Below, in pieces: positions 1 to 8,904 of a DNA stretch of 64,000 nt. The notes under the pieces were generated by a model. It searched no databases, was not told where the DNA came from, and worked only from the letters and a program-made list of their open reading frames with translations. The translations under genes were made by a program, and so were the position numbers. Numbering within the stretch: the first letter of the stretch is position 1; each line of letters begins with the position of its first letter. Source of the DNA: JASEHD01 sp964471945. Its GTDB lineage: Bacteria > Bacteroidota > Ignavibacteria > UBA10030 > SZUA-254. Where the stretch lies: positions 1-64,000 of the forward strand of contig CAYYIJ010000002.1 in assembly GCA_964471945.1 (NCBI GenBank). The letters are read 5' to 3'.

Positions 1-125
1 GTCGCAAAGGAATTGTTGTGTTCAAAAATCAAACCTTAGCGCTCTTTGCGCCTTTATCACGAAGTGATGCCTTTCCGAAAGAATCCTTCGGATCGGCACG
101 AGAAACAACATTTCAGATGTATCAG
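1..125. repeat. Intergenic repeat-like stretch with imperfect hairpin
   Basis: This stretch carries the short words CGCAAAGG and CTCTTTGCGC and an imperfect hairpin (TGCC, CCGAA at 75-79 pairing with TTCGG at 87-91, GGCA). The CGCAAAG words recur at 13663-13722 and near 24890-24945, so this looks like the edge of a dispersed intergenic repeat cut by the window border. A 62-codon reading frame across it runs over the end of the opposite-strand lipoprotein gene and is not credible. It could also form the transcript end of that gene. Confidence 0.3.
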
Positions 126-674
126 TTAGTAAATAATGGAAGACAATACCGTCTGTTGGGCGTTAAAATATTGGAAAATATCAGAATCACATTTGCTCCC
201 TTTTAGGAATCGAGCTTCACACTCGTAATATTTCCCCTTTGCAGGAAACACAACAATCCTTTTTGTCCCATTCTCAGAAGCTATCTCGTAACTGCAAAAA
301 GCTTTCCCTTCAATTGTAAACTTTTGAAGATTAAGTTTGACGCGTGAATGATTTTCATGTTGAAATCCCGAACTAATATAAGCGAGCAGTTCTAATCCTT
401 CCTTTTTAACTCGTTGCGATGTAAGCTGATCGAGTTTTAATTCTTTAAATGTTATTGCTGCTGAAAAATCTTCTTTTAACAACCATGCCACTAGCGACGA
501 CCCTAAGGAATCGCCGATGGAGAAGAACCAACCTTGTGGGACTTTTCCAGAAAAGATACCATCACGTGACTGAAATGTTTGTTCTGTTAAAGGATAGTCG
601 GTTAAATAAGGAACAGAAGGGGAACACGAAACGAGAGTCACGAGAAAGCAAACTATTAATACCCGTTGTAGCAT
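126..674 (-). CDS. Hypothetical lipoprotein (182 aa)
   Basis: The N-terminus is a lipoprotein signal: basic start, hydrophobic core and lipobox LVSC, which puts the acylated Cys near residue 17. The mature part is soluble, with alternating beta-strand-like segments, and no catalytic motif is visible. I do not recognise the family. It starts only 2 bases after the end of the upstream PorV-like gene on the same strand, so the two are almost certainly co-transcribed. A cell-envelope role, possibly assisting the outer-membrane protein, is inferred from that context and the lipid anchor. Confidence 0.7.
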   Translation of the reverse strand: MLQRVLIVCFLVTLVSCSPSVPYLTDYPLTEQTFQSRDGIFSGKVPQGWFFSIGDSLGSSLVAWLLKEDFSAAITFKELKLDQLTSQRVKKEGLELLAYISSGFQHENHSRVKLNLQKFTIEGKAFCSYEIASENGTKRIVVFPAKGKYYECEARFLKGSKCDSDIFQYFNAQQTVLSSIIY

Positions 675-676
675 GG

Positions 677-1723
677 TTATTCAGAAGCTCGTTTGAATTG
701 TTCTGCTTGTAATGTGAATGTCAACGAGATCCGATGGGTGTTCCCAAGCTGATCAACGCTGTTAAACTTTGCAAACGAGTAATCAATATCAAATTTTGGA
801 AGATGGATACCAGCTCCGAAATTCAACGATCCGATTTCACTGTATCCGGCACGGAGGGCAAAAATATTTTTGAAATCGAATTCTAGACCACCATGAAAAT
901 CAAAACTTATTGCACCCACATGTGCTTGAGATGCGGTTTTGCGATTCTCGAAACGTATGTCAAAATCGATTGCTGGAGCAAATCTTCCACTAAAAGCATC
1001 AATAAGATAAGCTGATCCAAATTTTAAAGTGGGAGTAATCAGTTCGTTGGTTCCGGTATTCCATGCAACCAGAGTTGTCGTAATATCCTGAAAGTTTGCA
1101 CCGAAGATAATATGTTCATTCAACCGATATTGAGCGGCAACGTCAAAACCTAAACCCGTAGCTGAAGCATCCGCTAATTCTCGTCGGATGATTTTCAGAT
1201 TAGCGCCGTATGAAAAACTTTCGCTTTGCTTCTTGGCATAAGAAAAGTAAAATGCCCAATCTGCCGCATTGAAGTAAGTAATTCTGTTTGGATCAATTCG
1301 CCAAAGGTTTTGCCAATTATCTGGCGACAGGGGATTTCCGTTTGTATCAATCCCAGCATGCTGTGTATTAGGGATGTTATCGACGCCAAGACGGATTACA
1401 CTGAATCCAAGTGTTGCTGCAGAGCCAAGAAGAATAGCAACGGCACCATAATCGTAATTTACTAAGCCTGCAAAACGTTCATCGTGCATCAAGGAAATTT
1501 GTGGATACATCAGGGATGCAAGCCCGGCGGGATTCCAGTAACCAGCCGTTATATCACTTGCAAGAGCTGTATAAGCACCGCCAAGCCCGAGCGCCCGTCC
1601 GCCAACTCCGATAGCCAAAAACTCACCACCGTATTTTGCGGTTGATGCACTATACCCATTCACTGATAATAATAAACTTAACAATGTGAAAATTAGAGTC
1701 TTATGTAAATACTTTTTTTCCAT
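677..1723 (-). CDS. PorV/PorQ-family outer membrane protein
   Basis: The 348-residue product has a signal peptide (about residues 1-26, ending near NGYSAS) followed by the family hallmark: a Gly-rich stretch with GGRALGLGGAYTA and then YWNPAGLASL. This is typical of PorV/PorQ (UPF0164) beta-barrels related to FadL/OmpP1. The rest alternates amphipathic strands and ends in a hydrophobic strand. In Bacteroidota such proteins act in type IX secretion: PorV shuttles cargo to the attachment complex. The window also contains a protein with a T9SS sorting domain, which fits. The gene forms an operon with the lipoprotein just downstream. It could be any of several PorV paralogues, so no symbol is given. 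Confidence 0.8.
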   Translation of the reverse strand: MEKKYLHKTLIFTLLSLLLSVNGYSASTAKYGGEFLAIGVGGRALGLGGAYTALASDITAGYWNPAGLASLMYPQISLMHDERFAGLVNYDYGAVAILLGSAATLGFSVIRLGVDNIPNTQHAGIDTNGNPLSPDNWQNLWRIDPNRITYFNAADWAFYFSYAKKQSESFSYGANLKIIRRELADASATGLGFDVAAQYRLNEHIIFGANFQDITTTLVAWNTGTNELITPTLKFGSAYLIDAFSGRFAPAIDFDIRFENRKTASQAHVGAISFDFHGGLEFDFKNIFALRAGYSEIGSLNFGAGIHLPKFDIDYSFAKFNSVDQLGNTHRISLTFTLQAEQFKRASE

Positions 1724-1772
1724 CTAAATAAAATATTGAGAAAATGTAGGATAAAAACAAATTATTCGTATA

Positions 1773-1922
1773 AGAGACTTCTGAAAAATAAGATAAAAGT
1801 CATGGTGAGCCTGTCGAACCATGACGATTTACTACAATTTCACGCTTCGACAAGTAAGCCAAAGGCTTACAAGCTCAGCGTGACAGTTTTTATTAGTATA
1901 AAATAATTTTTCAGAAGTCTCT
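1773..1922. repeat. Dispersed palindromic repeat with 17-bp terminal inverted repeats
   Basis: A 150-bp element is bounded by perfect 17-bp inverted repeats: AGAGACTTCTGAAAAAT at 1773-1789 and its complement at 1906-1922. Inside is GTCATGGT...ACCATGAC (about 1799-1825) and the CTTCGACA / AGCTCAGCGTGAC type sequence common in REP-like elements of many genomes. There is no open frame. The same terminal word reappears at 59046 and, without its last base, around 14900, so this is a dispersed family. It occupies most of the 350-bp gap between the PorV-like gene and dnaX. Confidence 0.75.
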
Positions 1923-2036
1923 ATAATTTATTCCTTGAAGTGATTACAATATACGGTTGCTGATGCAGAGGGAAATATTTTCAATCTTTTTGTTTATAAT
2001 TAACGGCGAAGTAGAAAACAATTCAATTCGAGTGTT

Positions 2037-2066
2037 GATAAAAAGCGCTACACCGACATTTCGGTG
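2037..2066 (-). terminator. Possible terminator after dnaX
   Basis: Read on the minus strand, just after the dnaX stop, CACCGAAATGTCGGTG forms a 6-bp perfect stem (CACCGA/TCGGTG) with a 4-base loop, followed by TAGCGC and a run of T. The T-run begins six bases after the stem, so it is weaker than a textbook intrinsic terminator. Confidence 0.4.
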
Positions 2067-2074
2067 AGATGTTA

Positions 2075-3772
2075 TTATTTTACCTCTCTTACACCAAATT
2101 CCTTAATCAGTGCCGAGATAACAGGATGTTGTTTAATTTCTGAATGGCTCTTTTCATTTAGATTTAATGTTTGTGGAACAGATTCAACTAATGGGTTGGC
2201 GGGAGTTGTTGTAATAATCGTTTCTAATTGCATCTTACCGCCGTAAACTCTCTCTGCAAGTTCTTGGAGGTATTGGCGATTACGATTTAAGTTTAACGCG
2301 TCAAGGTGAAAATCATCTGGACAGCCGATACAGAGTCGATCGTTACTAATTTCAAGAAGAGATGTTTCTCCCAGCATGGTACCTAAATGAATTCTGTCAC
2401 GCCGCGCTTCCTGAATTAATATTGACCATTTTTTTAAAATGTCGCCGCTATGGGAAGTTGGCGGTTGTTGTACATACTGATAGGATGTCGATACTTCGCG
2501 GAACGCATTGCTTGGCTCCACAATTTGTTCAGCACGCAAGGTAGGTGGCGATGCTTTCACCTTTCCTTTTATAGGTGTTTCTGTATTTTTAATTTCGGGC
2601 GAAGAAGATTGTGTATTTTCGGTTGAACCATTTACGTTTTTTTTCAATTGATCTATCTGTTCCAATAATTGTGCAATCTCCACACTACTGTCGAGTTTGA
2701 TCATATGTATTATGCCAATTTCTAACTTGATACGGGGCTGGTTACTCCAACGGACGGCAGAGTCAGTATCATTAGCGATTTTAATCAGTCGAAGAAGATC
2801 ATTCTCGGTAAATAGTGTTGATTCTTTCCCGTATCGTTCTCGGTAAATATCGGAAGATTCAATAAGTGTTGTTGTTTTTGTCGTACAAGCAATGAGTATG
2901 TTTCGAAGGTGTTCCATTAAACCACCAAGGAACTCTCTAAGGTCGAATCCACGATTAATGATTTCATCTACAATCAGAAATCCCGCTTGAACGTTTTTTG
3001 ATTTGATGATTTCCGTTATGCGAAAATAAATATCCTGATCAACAATATTGAGCAATGAAAGTATCTGCTGAGATTTGATATCTTCCCCACAGAACGATAT
3101 AACTTGATCAAAAATACTTTGAGCATCCCGCATAGAACCATCAGCACGTTTAGCAATGATGAATAGCGATTCTTCATCAATCGAGATATTTTCTTCGCTT
3201 GCGATAAAGCGGAGGCGTGAAGTTATTTCATCAATTGAATTTCTTCGGAAATCAAACCGTTGACACCGTGATAAAATTGTCAGTGGAACCTTATGAATCT
3301 CGGTTGTTGCGAAAATGAACATGATGTGGGCAGGTGGTTCTTCAAGTGTCTTTAGCAGAGCATTAAATGCTTCTTTAGTCAACATATGCACTTCATCGAT
3401 GATATAGACCTTGTATTTTCCCTTTGCAGGTCCGTATCGTACACTCTCGCGTAGGTTCCGAATTTCGTCAACACCACGATTGGAAGCACCATCAATTTCG
3501 AAGACATTTACGCTCCGACCTTCAGTTATTTCTTTGCAGAGGTCACATTCGTTATCGGGATTGAGATTGTTCGGATGCAAGCAATTGATTGCTTTTGCAA
3601 GAATACGTGCGGTGGTTGTTTTCCCAACGCCACGCGGTCCGCTGAAAATGTAAGCATGCGATAATCTATTGGTGGCAATAGCATTTCTAAGAGTTGTAGC
3701 AATGTGCGATTGGCCAATGATGTCATTGAACACCATCGGTCTCCATTTCCGGGCAGTAACGAGATACGTCAT
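2075..3772 (-). CDS. dnaX: DNA polymerase III subunit gamma/tau
   Basis: This is the clamp-loader ATPase that opens the sliding clamp and tethers the replicative polymerase. The 565-residue product shows the diagnostic N-terminus (YLVTARKWRP), a Walker A motif GPRGVGKTTTARILAKA (about residues 45-61), a zinc-binding Cys cluster (NCLHP...NECDLC), the Walker B/DEVH motif YIIDEVHML and the sensor-1 region ATTEIHKVPLTILSRCQRF. The less conserved C-terminal half (about 370-565) is the tau-type extension, rich in Ser, Glu and Pro. No programmed frameshift site was sought. The gene lies 36 bases downstream of lon on the same strand. Confidence 0.97.
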   Translation of the reverse strand: MTYLVTARKWRPMVFNDIIGQSHIATTLRNAIATNRLSHAYIFSGPRGVGKTTTARILAKAINCLHPNNLNPDNECDLCKEITEGRSVNVFEIDGASNRGVDEIRNLRESVRYGPAKGKYKVYIIDEVHMLTKEAFNALLKTLEEPPAHIMFIFATTEIHKVPLTILSRCQRFDFRRNSIDEITSRLRFIASEENISIDEESLFIIAKRADGSMRDAQSIFDQVISFCGEDIKSQQILSLLNIVDQDIYFRITEIIKSKNVQAGFLIVDEIINRGFDLREFLGGLMEHLRNILIACTTKTTTLIESSDIYRERYGKESTLFTENDLLRLIKIANDTDSAVRWSNQPRIKLEIGIIHMIKLDSSVEIAQLLEQIDQLKKNVNGSTENTQSSSPEIKNTETPIKGKVKASPPTLRAEQIVEPSNAFREVSTSYQYVQQPPTSHSGDILKKWSILIQEARRDRIHLGTMLGETSLLEISNDRLCIGCPDDFHLDALNLNRNRQYLQELAERVYGGKMQLETIITTTPANPLVESVPQTLNLNEKSHSEIKQHPVISALIKEFGVREVK

Positions 3773-3808
3773 AAAGTGTTATTAATATACTCCAATCTTG
3801 CGAGAGAT

Positions 3809-6208
3809 TCAACTCTCTTTATGATTTTTTTTCTCGAATACCCATTTCATCGCATCTGCAATCTTTTCAACGGGTACGATTTTTAAACCTTCCTTAACTT
3901 TTTTGGGAATTTCAACCAGATCTTTTTCATTTTCTTTCGGAATTATTACTGTTTTTATACCGCTTCGCTGAGCAGCAAGTAGTTTTTCGTTCAATCCACC
4001 AATAGCGATAACGTTTCCACGCAATGTTATTTCGCCAGTCATTGCTACATCGTTTCGCGCAGATTTTTGAGAGGCAGCTGAAATAATTGCCATTGCCATC
4101 GTGAGTCCAGCCGATGGACCATCTTTTGGTATAGCCCCTTCGGGGAGGTGAATGTGGATTTCTTTTTTTCGATAAAAATTTCTTGGGATGTGAAGAGTCT
4201 TTGCATTGGAACGAATATAGCTAAGTGCAGCTTGACCTGATTCTTTCATAACTTCTCCAAGTTGACCGGTAAGTGTAAGTTTTTCAGAGCCGTCCATTAT
4301 TGTTACATCGACATTGAGAATTTCACCACCAACACTTGTCCACGCTAAACCAACGACCGACCCGATCCGTTTTACCTCATTTGTCAGTTTCTTTCTGTAC
4401 TTAGGCACACCTAAGTATTTCTCTGTTTTTTCTTCATCTACTGTTAGAGGGATAGTTTTCCGACTTTTATTATACATTCGTTTATTCAGCACGATTTCTT
4501 TTGCAACCTTTCTACATACTGATGCGATCTCCCGTTCGAGATTTCTTACACCTGCTTCTCTTGTATACTGCTGGATGATTTTGATTATTGCTGCATCAGC
4601 AAACTTTACTTCTTTTGAATTCAATCCGTGTTCCTTGAGTTGCTTCGGGAGTATATGACGTTTTGCGATTTCACATTTGTCGTACTCTAAATAACCCGGT
4701 AATTCAATTATTTCCATCCTATCCTGCAACGGAACAGGGATGTTGTAACGGACATTTGCAGTTGTAATGAACATAACATGAGACAGATCGTAATCAACGT
4801 CGAGATAATGATCGCTGAACGTAACATTCTGTTCCGGATCGAGGACTTCAAGCAGTGCGGAAGAAGGATCGCCGCGGAAATCCATGCTCATTTTATCAAC
4901 TTCATCCATAAGAATAAGCGGATTAATCACACTGGCACGTTTCATTGATTGAATGATTTTACCGGGCATAGATCCGATGTATGTTCGCCGATGACCTCGT
5001 ATTTCTGCCTCATCTCGGACACCGCCAAGTGAGATTCGAACAAAATTTCTGCCCAATGCACGTGCTATCGATTTGCCGAGAGATGTTTTCCCAACTCCCG
5101 GTGGTCCGACAAAGCAAAGAATCTGACCTTTCATTTCCTTCACTAAATTCAAAACAGCGATATGTTCGAGAATACGTTCTTTCGGTTTTTCTAATCCAAA
5201 ATGATCCTCGTCCAAAATTTCCTGAACATGTTGTACATCTAAGTTGTCTTTAGTTCGTTTCTGCCATGGCACGCTAATCAGCCAATCTATATAATTTCGG
5301 CTCACACCAAATTCTGGTGACATGGAAGGAGTTTTCTTTAACTTGTTGAATTCTTCAAGCGCTTTTTCCAATACATCCTTTGGCATCTTTGCTTGCTCGA
5401 TTTGTTCACTGAGTTTAATGAGTTCAGGTGAAAGCACTTCCTCAGAGCCAAGCTCGTCTTGGAGTATACGGACTTGTTCCTGGAGGAGAAATTTTTTCTG
5501 TGATTTCTGGATACTTTCATGAAGCTTTGAATCAAGGTCACGTTCTATGCGAAGTATATCAACCTCCGATGAAAGAATTCGGGCGAGCTCGAAGTATTGG
5601 TCTTTGGTTGTTAAATATTGTAGAATTTTATGTTTTGTTTCAACGGTTTGCGTAATGTTTGATGCGATATAAAATAGTTTTCGCTGAGGATCAGTGAGCT
5701 CTTCAAACGCCGTGAGGGTATCCTGAGGTATATTTCTATTAAGATTAATATACTCAGTGAAAAGCATCGATGTCTGACGAATCAGCGCTTCAATTTCTGG
5801 CGAAGATTCCACCCGGGTATCATTTATTTGAACAACCGCTTCAAGAAACGGTTCGTATCGTGAAAAAGATGTAATTGAGCCTTGAATAATTCCATCAACT
5901 ATTATCTTCATTAAACCGTTAGGCAGTTTCATAATCTGGATAATCTTACAGATTGTTCCTTGTCTGTAAATATCGTCTGCCGTTGGTTCTTCGATAGCGG
6001 GATTTTTTTGGGCAGATAGGAATACAAACTTATCCCGCTCGATGGCATGTGTTGCAGCGCGCAGCGATGTGTCCCTTCCTAGAAGCACGGGATAGATCAT
6101 GTACGGATAAACTACTACATCTCGCAGTGCCAGTACGGGTAGTACGGTTGGGATAGTTTCTTTTACAGGATGCTGAGCATCGTCAATCTTGAAATTAACT
6201 TTTTCCAT
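3809..6208 (-). CDS. lon: ATP-dependent Lon protease (LonA)
   Basis: The 799-residue protein has the full LonA architecture: N-terminal substrate-recognition domain (about 15-215) with LPVLALRDVVVYP, a helical coiled region, an AAA+ module with Walker A GPPGVGKTSLGKS and Walker B ILMDEVDKM, and a C-terminal serine protease domain. The catalytic Ser is in PKDGPSAGL (about S699) and the Lys in GGLNEKLLAA (about K742). Their 43-residue spacing equals that of E. coli Lon. It degrades misfolded and regulatory proteins in the cytoplasm. It is co-oriented with dnaX. Confidence 0.98.
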   Translation of the reverse strand: MEKVNFKIDDAQHPVKETIPTVLPVLALRDVVVYPYMIYPVLLGRDTSLRAATHAIERDKFVFLSAQKNPAIEEPTADDIYRQGTICKIIQIMKLPNGLMKIIVDGIIQGSITSFSRYEPFLEAVVQINDTRVESSPEIEALIRQTSMLFTEYINLNRNIPQDTLTAFEELTDPQRKLFYIASNITQTVETKHKILQYLTTKDQYFELARILSSEVDILRIERDLDSKLHESIQKSQKKFLLQEQVRILQDELGSEEVLSPELIKLSEQIEQAKMPKDVLEKALEEFNKLKKTPSMSPEFGVSRNYIDWLISVPWQKRTKDNLDVQHVQEILDEDHFGLEKPKERILEHIAVLNLVKEMKGQILCFVGPPGVGKTSLGKSIARALGRNFVRISLGGVRDEAEIRGHRRTYIGSMPGKIIQSMKRASVINPLILMDEVDKMSMDFRGDPSSALLEVLDPEQNVTFSDHYLDVDYDLSHVMFITTANVRYNIPVPLQDRMEIIELPGYLEYDKCEIAKRHILPKQLKEHGLNSKEVKFADAAIIKIIQQYTREAGVRNLEREIASVCRKVAKEIVLNKRMYNKSRKTIPLTVDEEKTEKYLGVPKYRKKLTNEVKRIGSVVGLAWTSVGGEILNVDVTIMDGSEKLTLTGQLGEVMKESGQAALSYIRSNAKTLHIPRNFYRKKEIHIHLPEGAIPKDGPSAGLTMAMAIISAASQKSARNDVAMTGEITLRGNVIAIGGLNEKLLAAQRSGIKTVIIPKENEKDLVEIPKKVKEGLKIVPVEKIADAMKWVFEKKNHKES

Positions 6209-6221
6209 ATTTCAACCAGAT

Positions 6222-6240
6222 AAAAAAAGCCCAAGCGGGC
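6222..6240 (-). terminator. Terminator-like hairpin in the lon leader
   Basis: On the minus strand GCCCGCTTGGGC is followed directly by seven T residues, a small intrinsic-terminator shape. It sits about 14-32 bases upstream of the lon start codon and no minus-strand gene precedes it, so it would lie in the lon 5' leader. The stem is only 4 bp, so it may be fortuitous. Confidence 0.3.
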
Positions 6241-6247
6241 ATAATTA

Positions 6248-6275
6248 TTGACAAATTTATTATGAAAAATATACG
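6248..6275 (+). promoter_or_regulatory. Possible sigma-70-type promoter for the M14 peptidase gene
   Basis: TTGACA at 6248-6253 is a perfect -35. With a 16-bp spacer it is followed by TATACG (6270-6275), a weak -10. The start codon of the plus-strand gene lies about 40 bases further on. Confidence 0.35.
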
Positions 6276-6316
6276 AAGATTGTTGTAGGGAAGCAAGAAT
6301 TTATTATATTTATCAC

Positions 6317-7474
6317 ATGGCAAAAGATGAAATATTTTGTTACGCTAAAACTATTTTTTCAGAGTATGAAACATTTAGGATAAACAATTTTCAGAATCGA
6401 TCTTTCTCGCCGGATGTAGTCTATTCGATTATTAATAAATTAGTGGTGGATTCCGATAATCGGTTTGGAATATATAATGCAGGTTTATCATTCGAGGGTC
6501 GTCCGATTCAGTTTGTTGAAGTGGGAAGGGGAGAAACTATCGTTTTACTTTGGTCTCAGATGCACGGTGATGAATCAACAGCAACGATGGCGCTTTGCGA
6601 TATTCTCAATTGTTTATTACTCTCCAAAGATAATGCTGTAACAGATAAAATTCTTTCCTCTATAAAATTGCTTTTCCTTCCGATGCTAAATCCAGACGGA
6701 GCAGTACGCTTTCAACGTCGAACAGCTCAAGGTATAGATATGAATCGCGATGCACTTGCACTTGTTACACCAGAAGCACGTATTCTGAAACAAATGCATA
6801 AAGAATTTAAACCGAAGTTTGGGTTTAACCTTCACGACCAAGAGCTAAGCACAGTTGGCTCAACAAACGAGCTTGCAGCAATTGGTCTTCTTGCACCATC
6901 AACTGACCATGAAAAGACAGATAGTGAAGCAAGACTCCGCTCGAAACAGCTTGCATCTTTATTTGCCGAGACAATGAATCTATTAATTCCAAATAAAGTC
7001 ACAAAGTACGACGATAACTTTGAACCGCGAGCATTTGGGGACAACATGCAAAAGTGGGGGACAAGCACGCTCCTTGTAGAATCAGGTCACTTCATTGATG
7101 ATCCTAAAAAAGACCTTATACGTAGATTAAATTTTGTTGGTATACTTTCTTCTCTTTACGCAATAGCGACAGGTGATGATAAAAATTTTGATACCGCAGC
7201 TTATGAAAACCTGCCGGTAAACAGTAAACGCGCATACGATGTTATTATTCGAGACGTTTTTATAGTAAACAAAAATGGAAATAAAATAAAAGCCGATCTT
7301 GGTATTTCTTATCAAGTGGATTCACACTCAGAGCTGCCGCCGAAATTAGTCGATGTCGGGGATTTACATACCTTCATCGGTGTAAAAGAGATCGATGGAA
7401 AGGGGATAGCAATTTCTCAAGATACCCTTAGACTTAATGAAGTGTTCGAATGGGAAAATATTCTATCACTGTAA
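6317..7474 (+). CDS. M14-family zinc carboxypeptidase-like protein
   Basis: The 385-residue product shows the zinc-carboxypeptidase signature: HGDE (H83, E86) as the HxxE zinc pair, NPDG (from N125), DMNRD with the substrate-binding Asn-Arg pair (N143, R144), a third zinc His in FNLHDQ (H173), and a candidate catalytic Glu in LLVESGH. These residues indicate removal of a C-terminal residue or a related amidase/deacylase reaction on a carboxylate-bearing substrate. No signal peptide is visible, so it is probably cytoplasmic. The C-terminal 90 residues form an extra domain without recognised motifs. The substrate is unknown. It is transcribed divergently from lon and converges on the Yip1 gene. 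Confidence 0.85.
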   Translation: MAKDEIFCYAKTIFSEYETFRINNFQNRSFSPDVVYSIINKLVVDSDNRFGIYNAGLSFEGRPIQFVEVGRGETIVLLWSQMHGDESTATMALCDILNCLLLSKDNAVTDKILSSIKLLFLPMLNPDGAVRFQRRTAQGIDMNRDALALVTPEARILKQMHKEFKPKFGFNLHDQELSTVGSTNELAAIGLLAPSTDHEKTDSEARLRSKQLASLFAETMNLLIPNKVTKYDDNFEPRAFGDNMQKWGTSTLLVESGHFIDDPKKDLIRRLNFVGILSSLYAIATGDDKNFDTAAYENLPVNSKRAYDVIIRDVFIVNKNGNKIKADLGISYQVDSHSELPPKLVDVGDLHTFIGVKEIDGKGIAISQDTLRLNEVFEWENILSL

Positions 7475-7483
7475 CTTATTGTT

Positions 7484-8236
7484 TTATGACAAATTAAGCA
7501 GTAATGTTATAATCACCCAGGTAAGCCATAGCCCCATTGTAATTCCGATTCCAGTATTAATTGATTTATTTGAAACCTTTGCTACACCGATTCCCAGAAC
7601 AACCATTTGCCAGATTGTAAAAAAGTTGAGCGATGCAAGAAATCTATGCGCCATATTCTTATGGTCGAAGCTATCAATGAGTATCAATGAACCACTGGGT
7701 GAAGCGAGGATTGAGTTGAAAAGAAAAATCATTAAAACCGTAAGTATTGAACCTAAGATGCCTATCAACGTGGAAAGCCCGTAGATTTCAAGTAATTTTT
7801 TATAATCTGCTTGCGCTTTAAAAAATAATTTTACTACAAACCAAAAAATAAATGGTACACCGAAAACCGCTATCGTTATCATGATAAGGGCTGAAATAGA
7901 TCCTGTAATTAGCATCATAGATCCTGACTCCATAAATTCTGTCGCTGTATCCATTTGCTCTTGAGTTATCTCGCCTTTATCAACTCTCTCTTGAATGGCT
8001 TGTATTTGTGGGCTTAAAGCTTGTGACCGTAATGTCTGGTCCGATAGAATTGTAATTGTGCTGAAAAGAGCGACACAAAGTGCAAAAATATAAGGTACCA
8101 CCCATGACGAATTCTGAACTGGTGCAATAGCTATTTCGGTGTAGAGTTTCGCTGGTGCGGAAAAAATATCGACCATACGTTCAGAAAACAATGAAATCTC
8201 CTGTTTTTCCTCTAAATCGGGTTGATGTGTTTCCAT
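7484..8236 (-). CDS. Yip1-family integral membrane protein
   Basis: The 250-residue product has a short charged N-terminus (about 1-40) with LFSERMVDIFSAPAKLY, the entry typical of bacterial YIP1-family proteins, followed by about five hydrophobic segments (about 47-66, 113-140, 155-178, 203-222, 228-248). A hydrophilic helix (about 75-108) lies between the first and second. The biochemical role of bacterial YIP1 proteins is not established. It converges with the M14 gene (9-base gap) and diverges from the TPR-like gene. Confidence 0.65.
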   Translation of the reverse strand: METHQPDLEEKQEISLFSERMVDIFSAPAKLYTEIAIAPVQNSSWVVPYIFALCVALFSTITILSDQTLRSQALSPQIQAIQERVDKGEITQEQMDTATEFMESGSMMLITGSISALIMITIAVFGVPFIFWFVVKLFFKAQADYKKLLEIYGLSTLIGILGSILTVLMIFLFNSILASPSGSLILIDSFDHKNMAHRFLASLNFFTIWQMVVLGIGVAKVSNKSINTGIGITMGLWLTWVIITLLLNLS

Positions 8237-8349
8237 TTTCTTTTTCCTTTTTTTAAAAAAATAGTAAGTAATTATTTTCTTAATGTCAAATTTTTCATTT
8301 GATTTTAATAAAATGGTTTGTTATTTTGGCAATATTAGTTTTTTTTGAA

Positions 8350-8904
8350 ATGTCCAAACTTACGGCCGACGAAATACGAAAACGGTTCGAATCATCAAAA
8401 GAGTTCAATGAAATCTTTGATGCATTCGAACAAGCGCTGGAGCAGAAACTTGATAACATCGAGCTTTATAAACTCCTGTTCTGGAATAATTCTCTGAAAG
8501 CAGAAGAGCTATGTCTTTTTGGTGAAAAGCTTGCAAGGGAATTTTCTCATCTCAGTTATGATGTTTATATGTGGCTCGCCAGTATTTTCGAGGTTACGCA
8601 CTCGGTTTATGATAATTATGAACTTGCCTTACAGTACTATAAAAAAGCAGCCGCAATAAAACCAGACGCCATCGCTCCGTACCTTAACGTAGCAGATTGT
8701 TATGAACATGATTTAAAAATTCCACCGATTAATTTACTCATTGATTTTTTAAAACAAGGTAGTACGGTTGTTACCGATCCCCAGATTCTCTATCGGCGAC
8801 TTATCTATCTCTATGAGCTTATCGGGAATGATGAAATGAGCAAGTTCTACAAGCGGAAATGTGAAGAAAAATCTGCTCCACCGGAAGAACCTCAGCCGGA
8901 TTAA
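8350..8904 (+). CDS. TPR-like helical protein
   Basis: I place the start at ATG 8350 (MSKLTADEIRKRF). The frame is open from a codon at 8299, but the extra 17 residues would be a hydrophobic tail without a sorting pattern. The roughly 184-residue product is helical. The segment ELALQYYKKAAAIKPDAIAPYLNVADCYE matches a tetratricopeptide unit in spacing of its small and aromatic residues, and a second unit follows. TPRs mediate protein-protein contacts and no partner is evident. The stop TAA shares its last A with the ATG of the next gene, indicating translational coupling to the permease. Confidence 0.6.
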   Translation: MSKLTADEIRKRFESSKEFNEIFDAFEQALEQKLDNIELYKLLFWNNSLKAEELCLFGEKLAREFSHLSYDVYMWLASIFEVTHSVYDNYELALQYYKKAAAIKPDAIAPYLNVADCYEHDLKIPPINLLIDFLKQGSTVVTDPQILYRRLIYLYELIGNDEMSKFYKRKCEEKSAPPEEPQPD

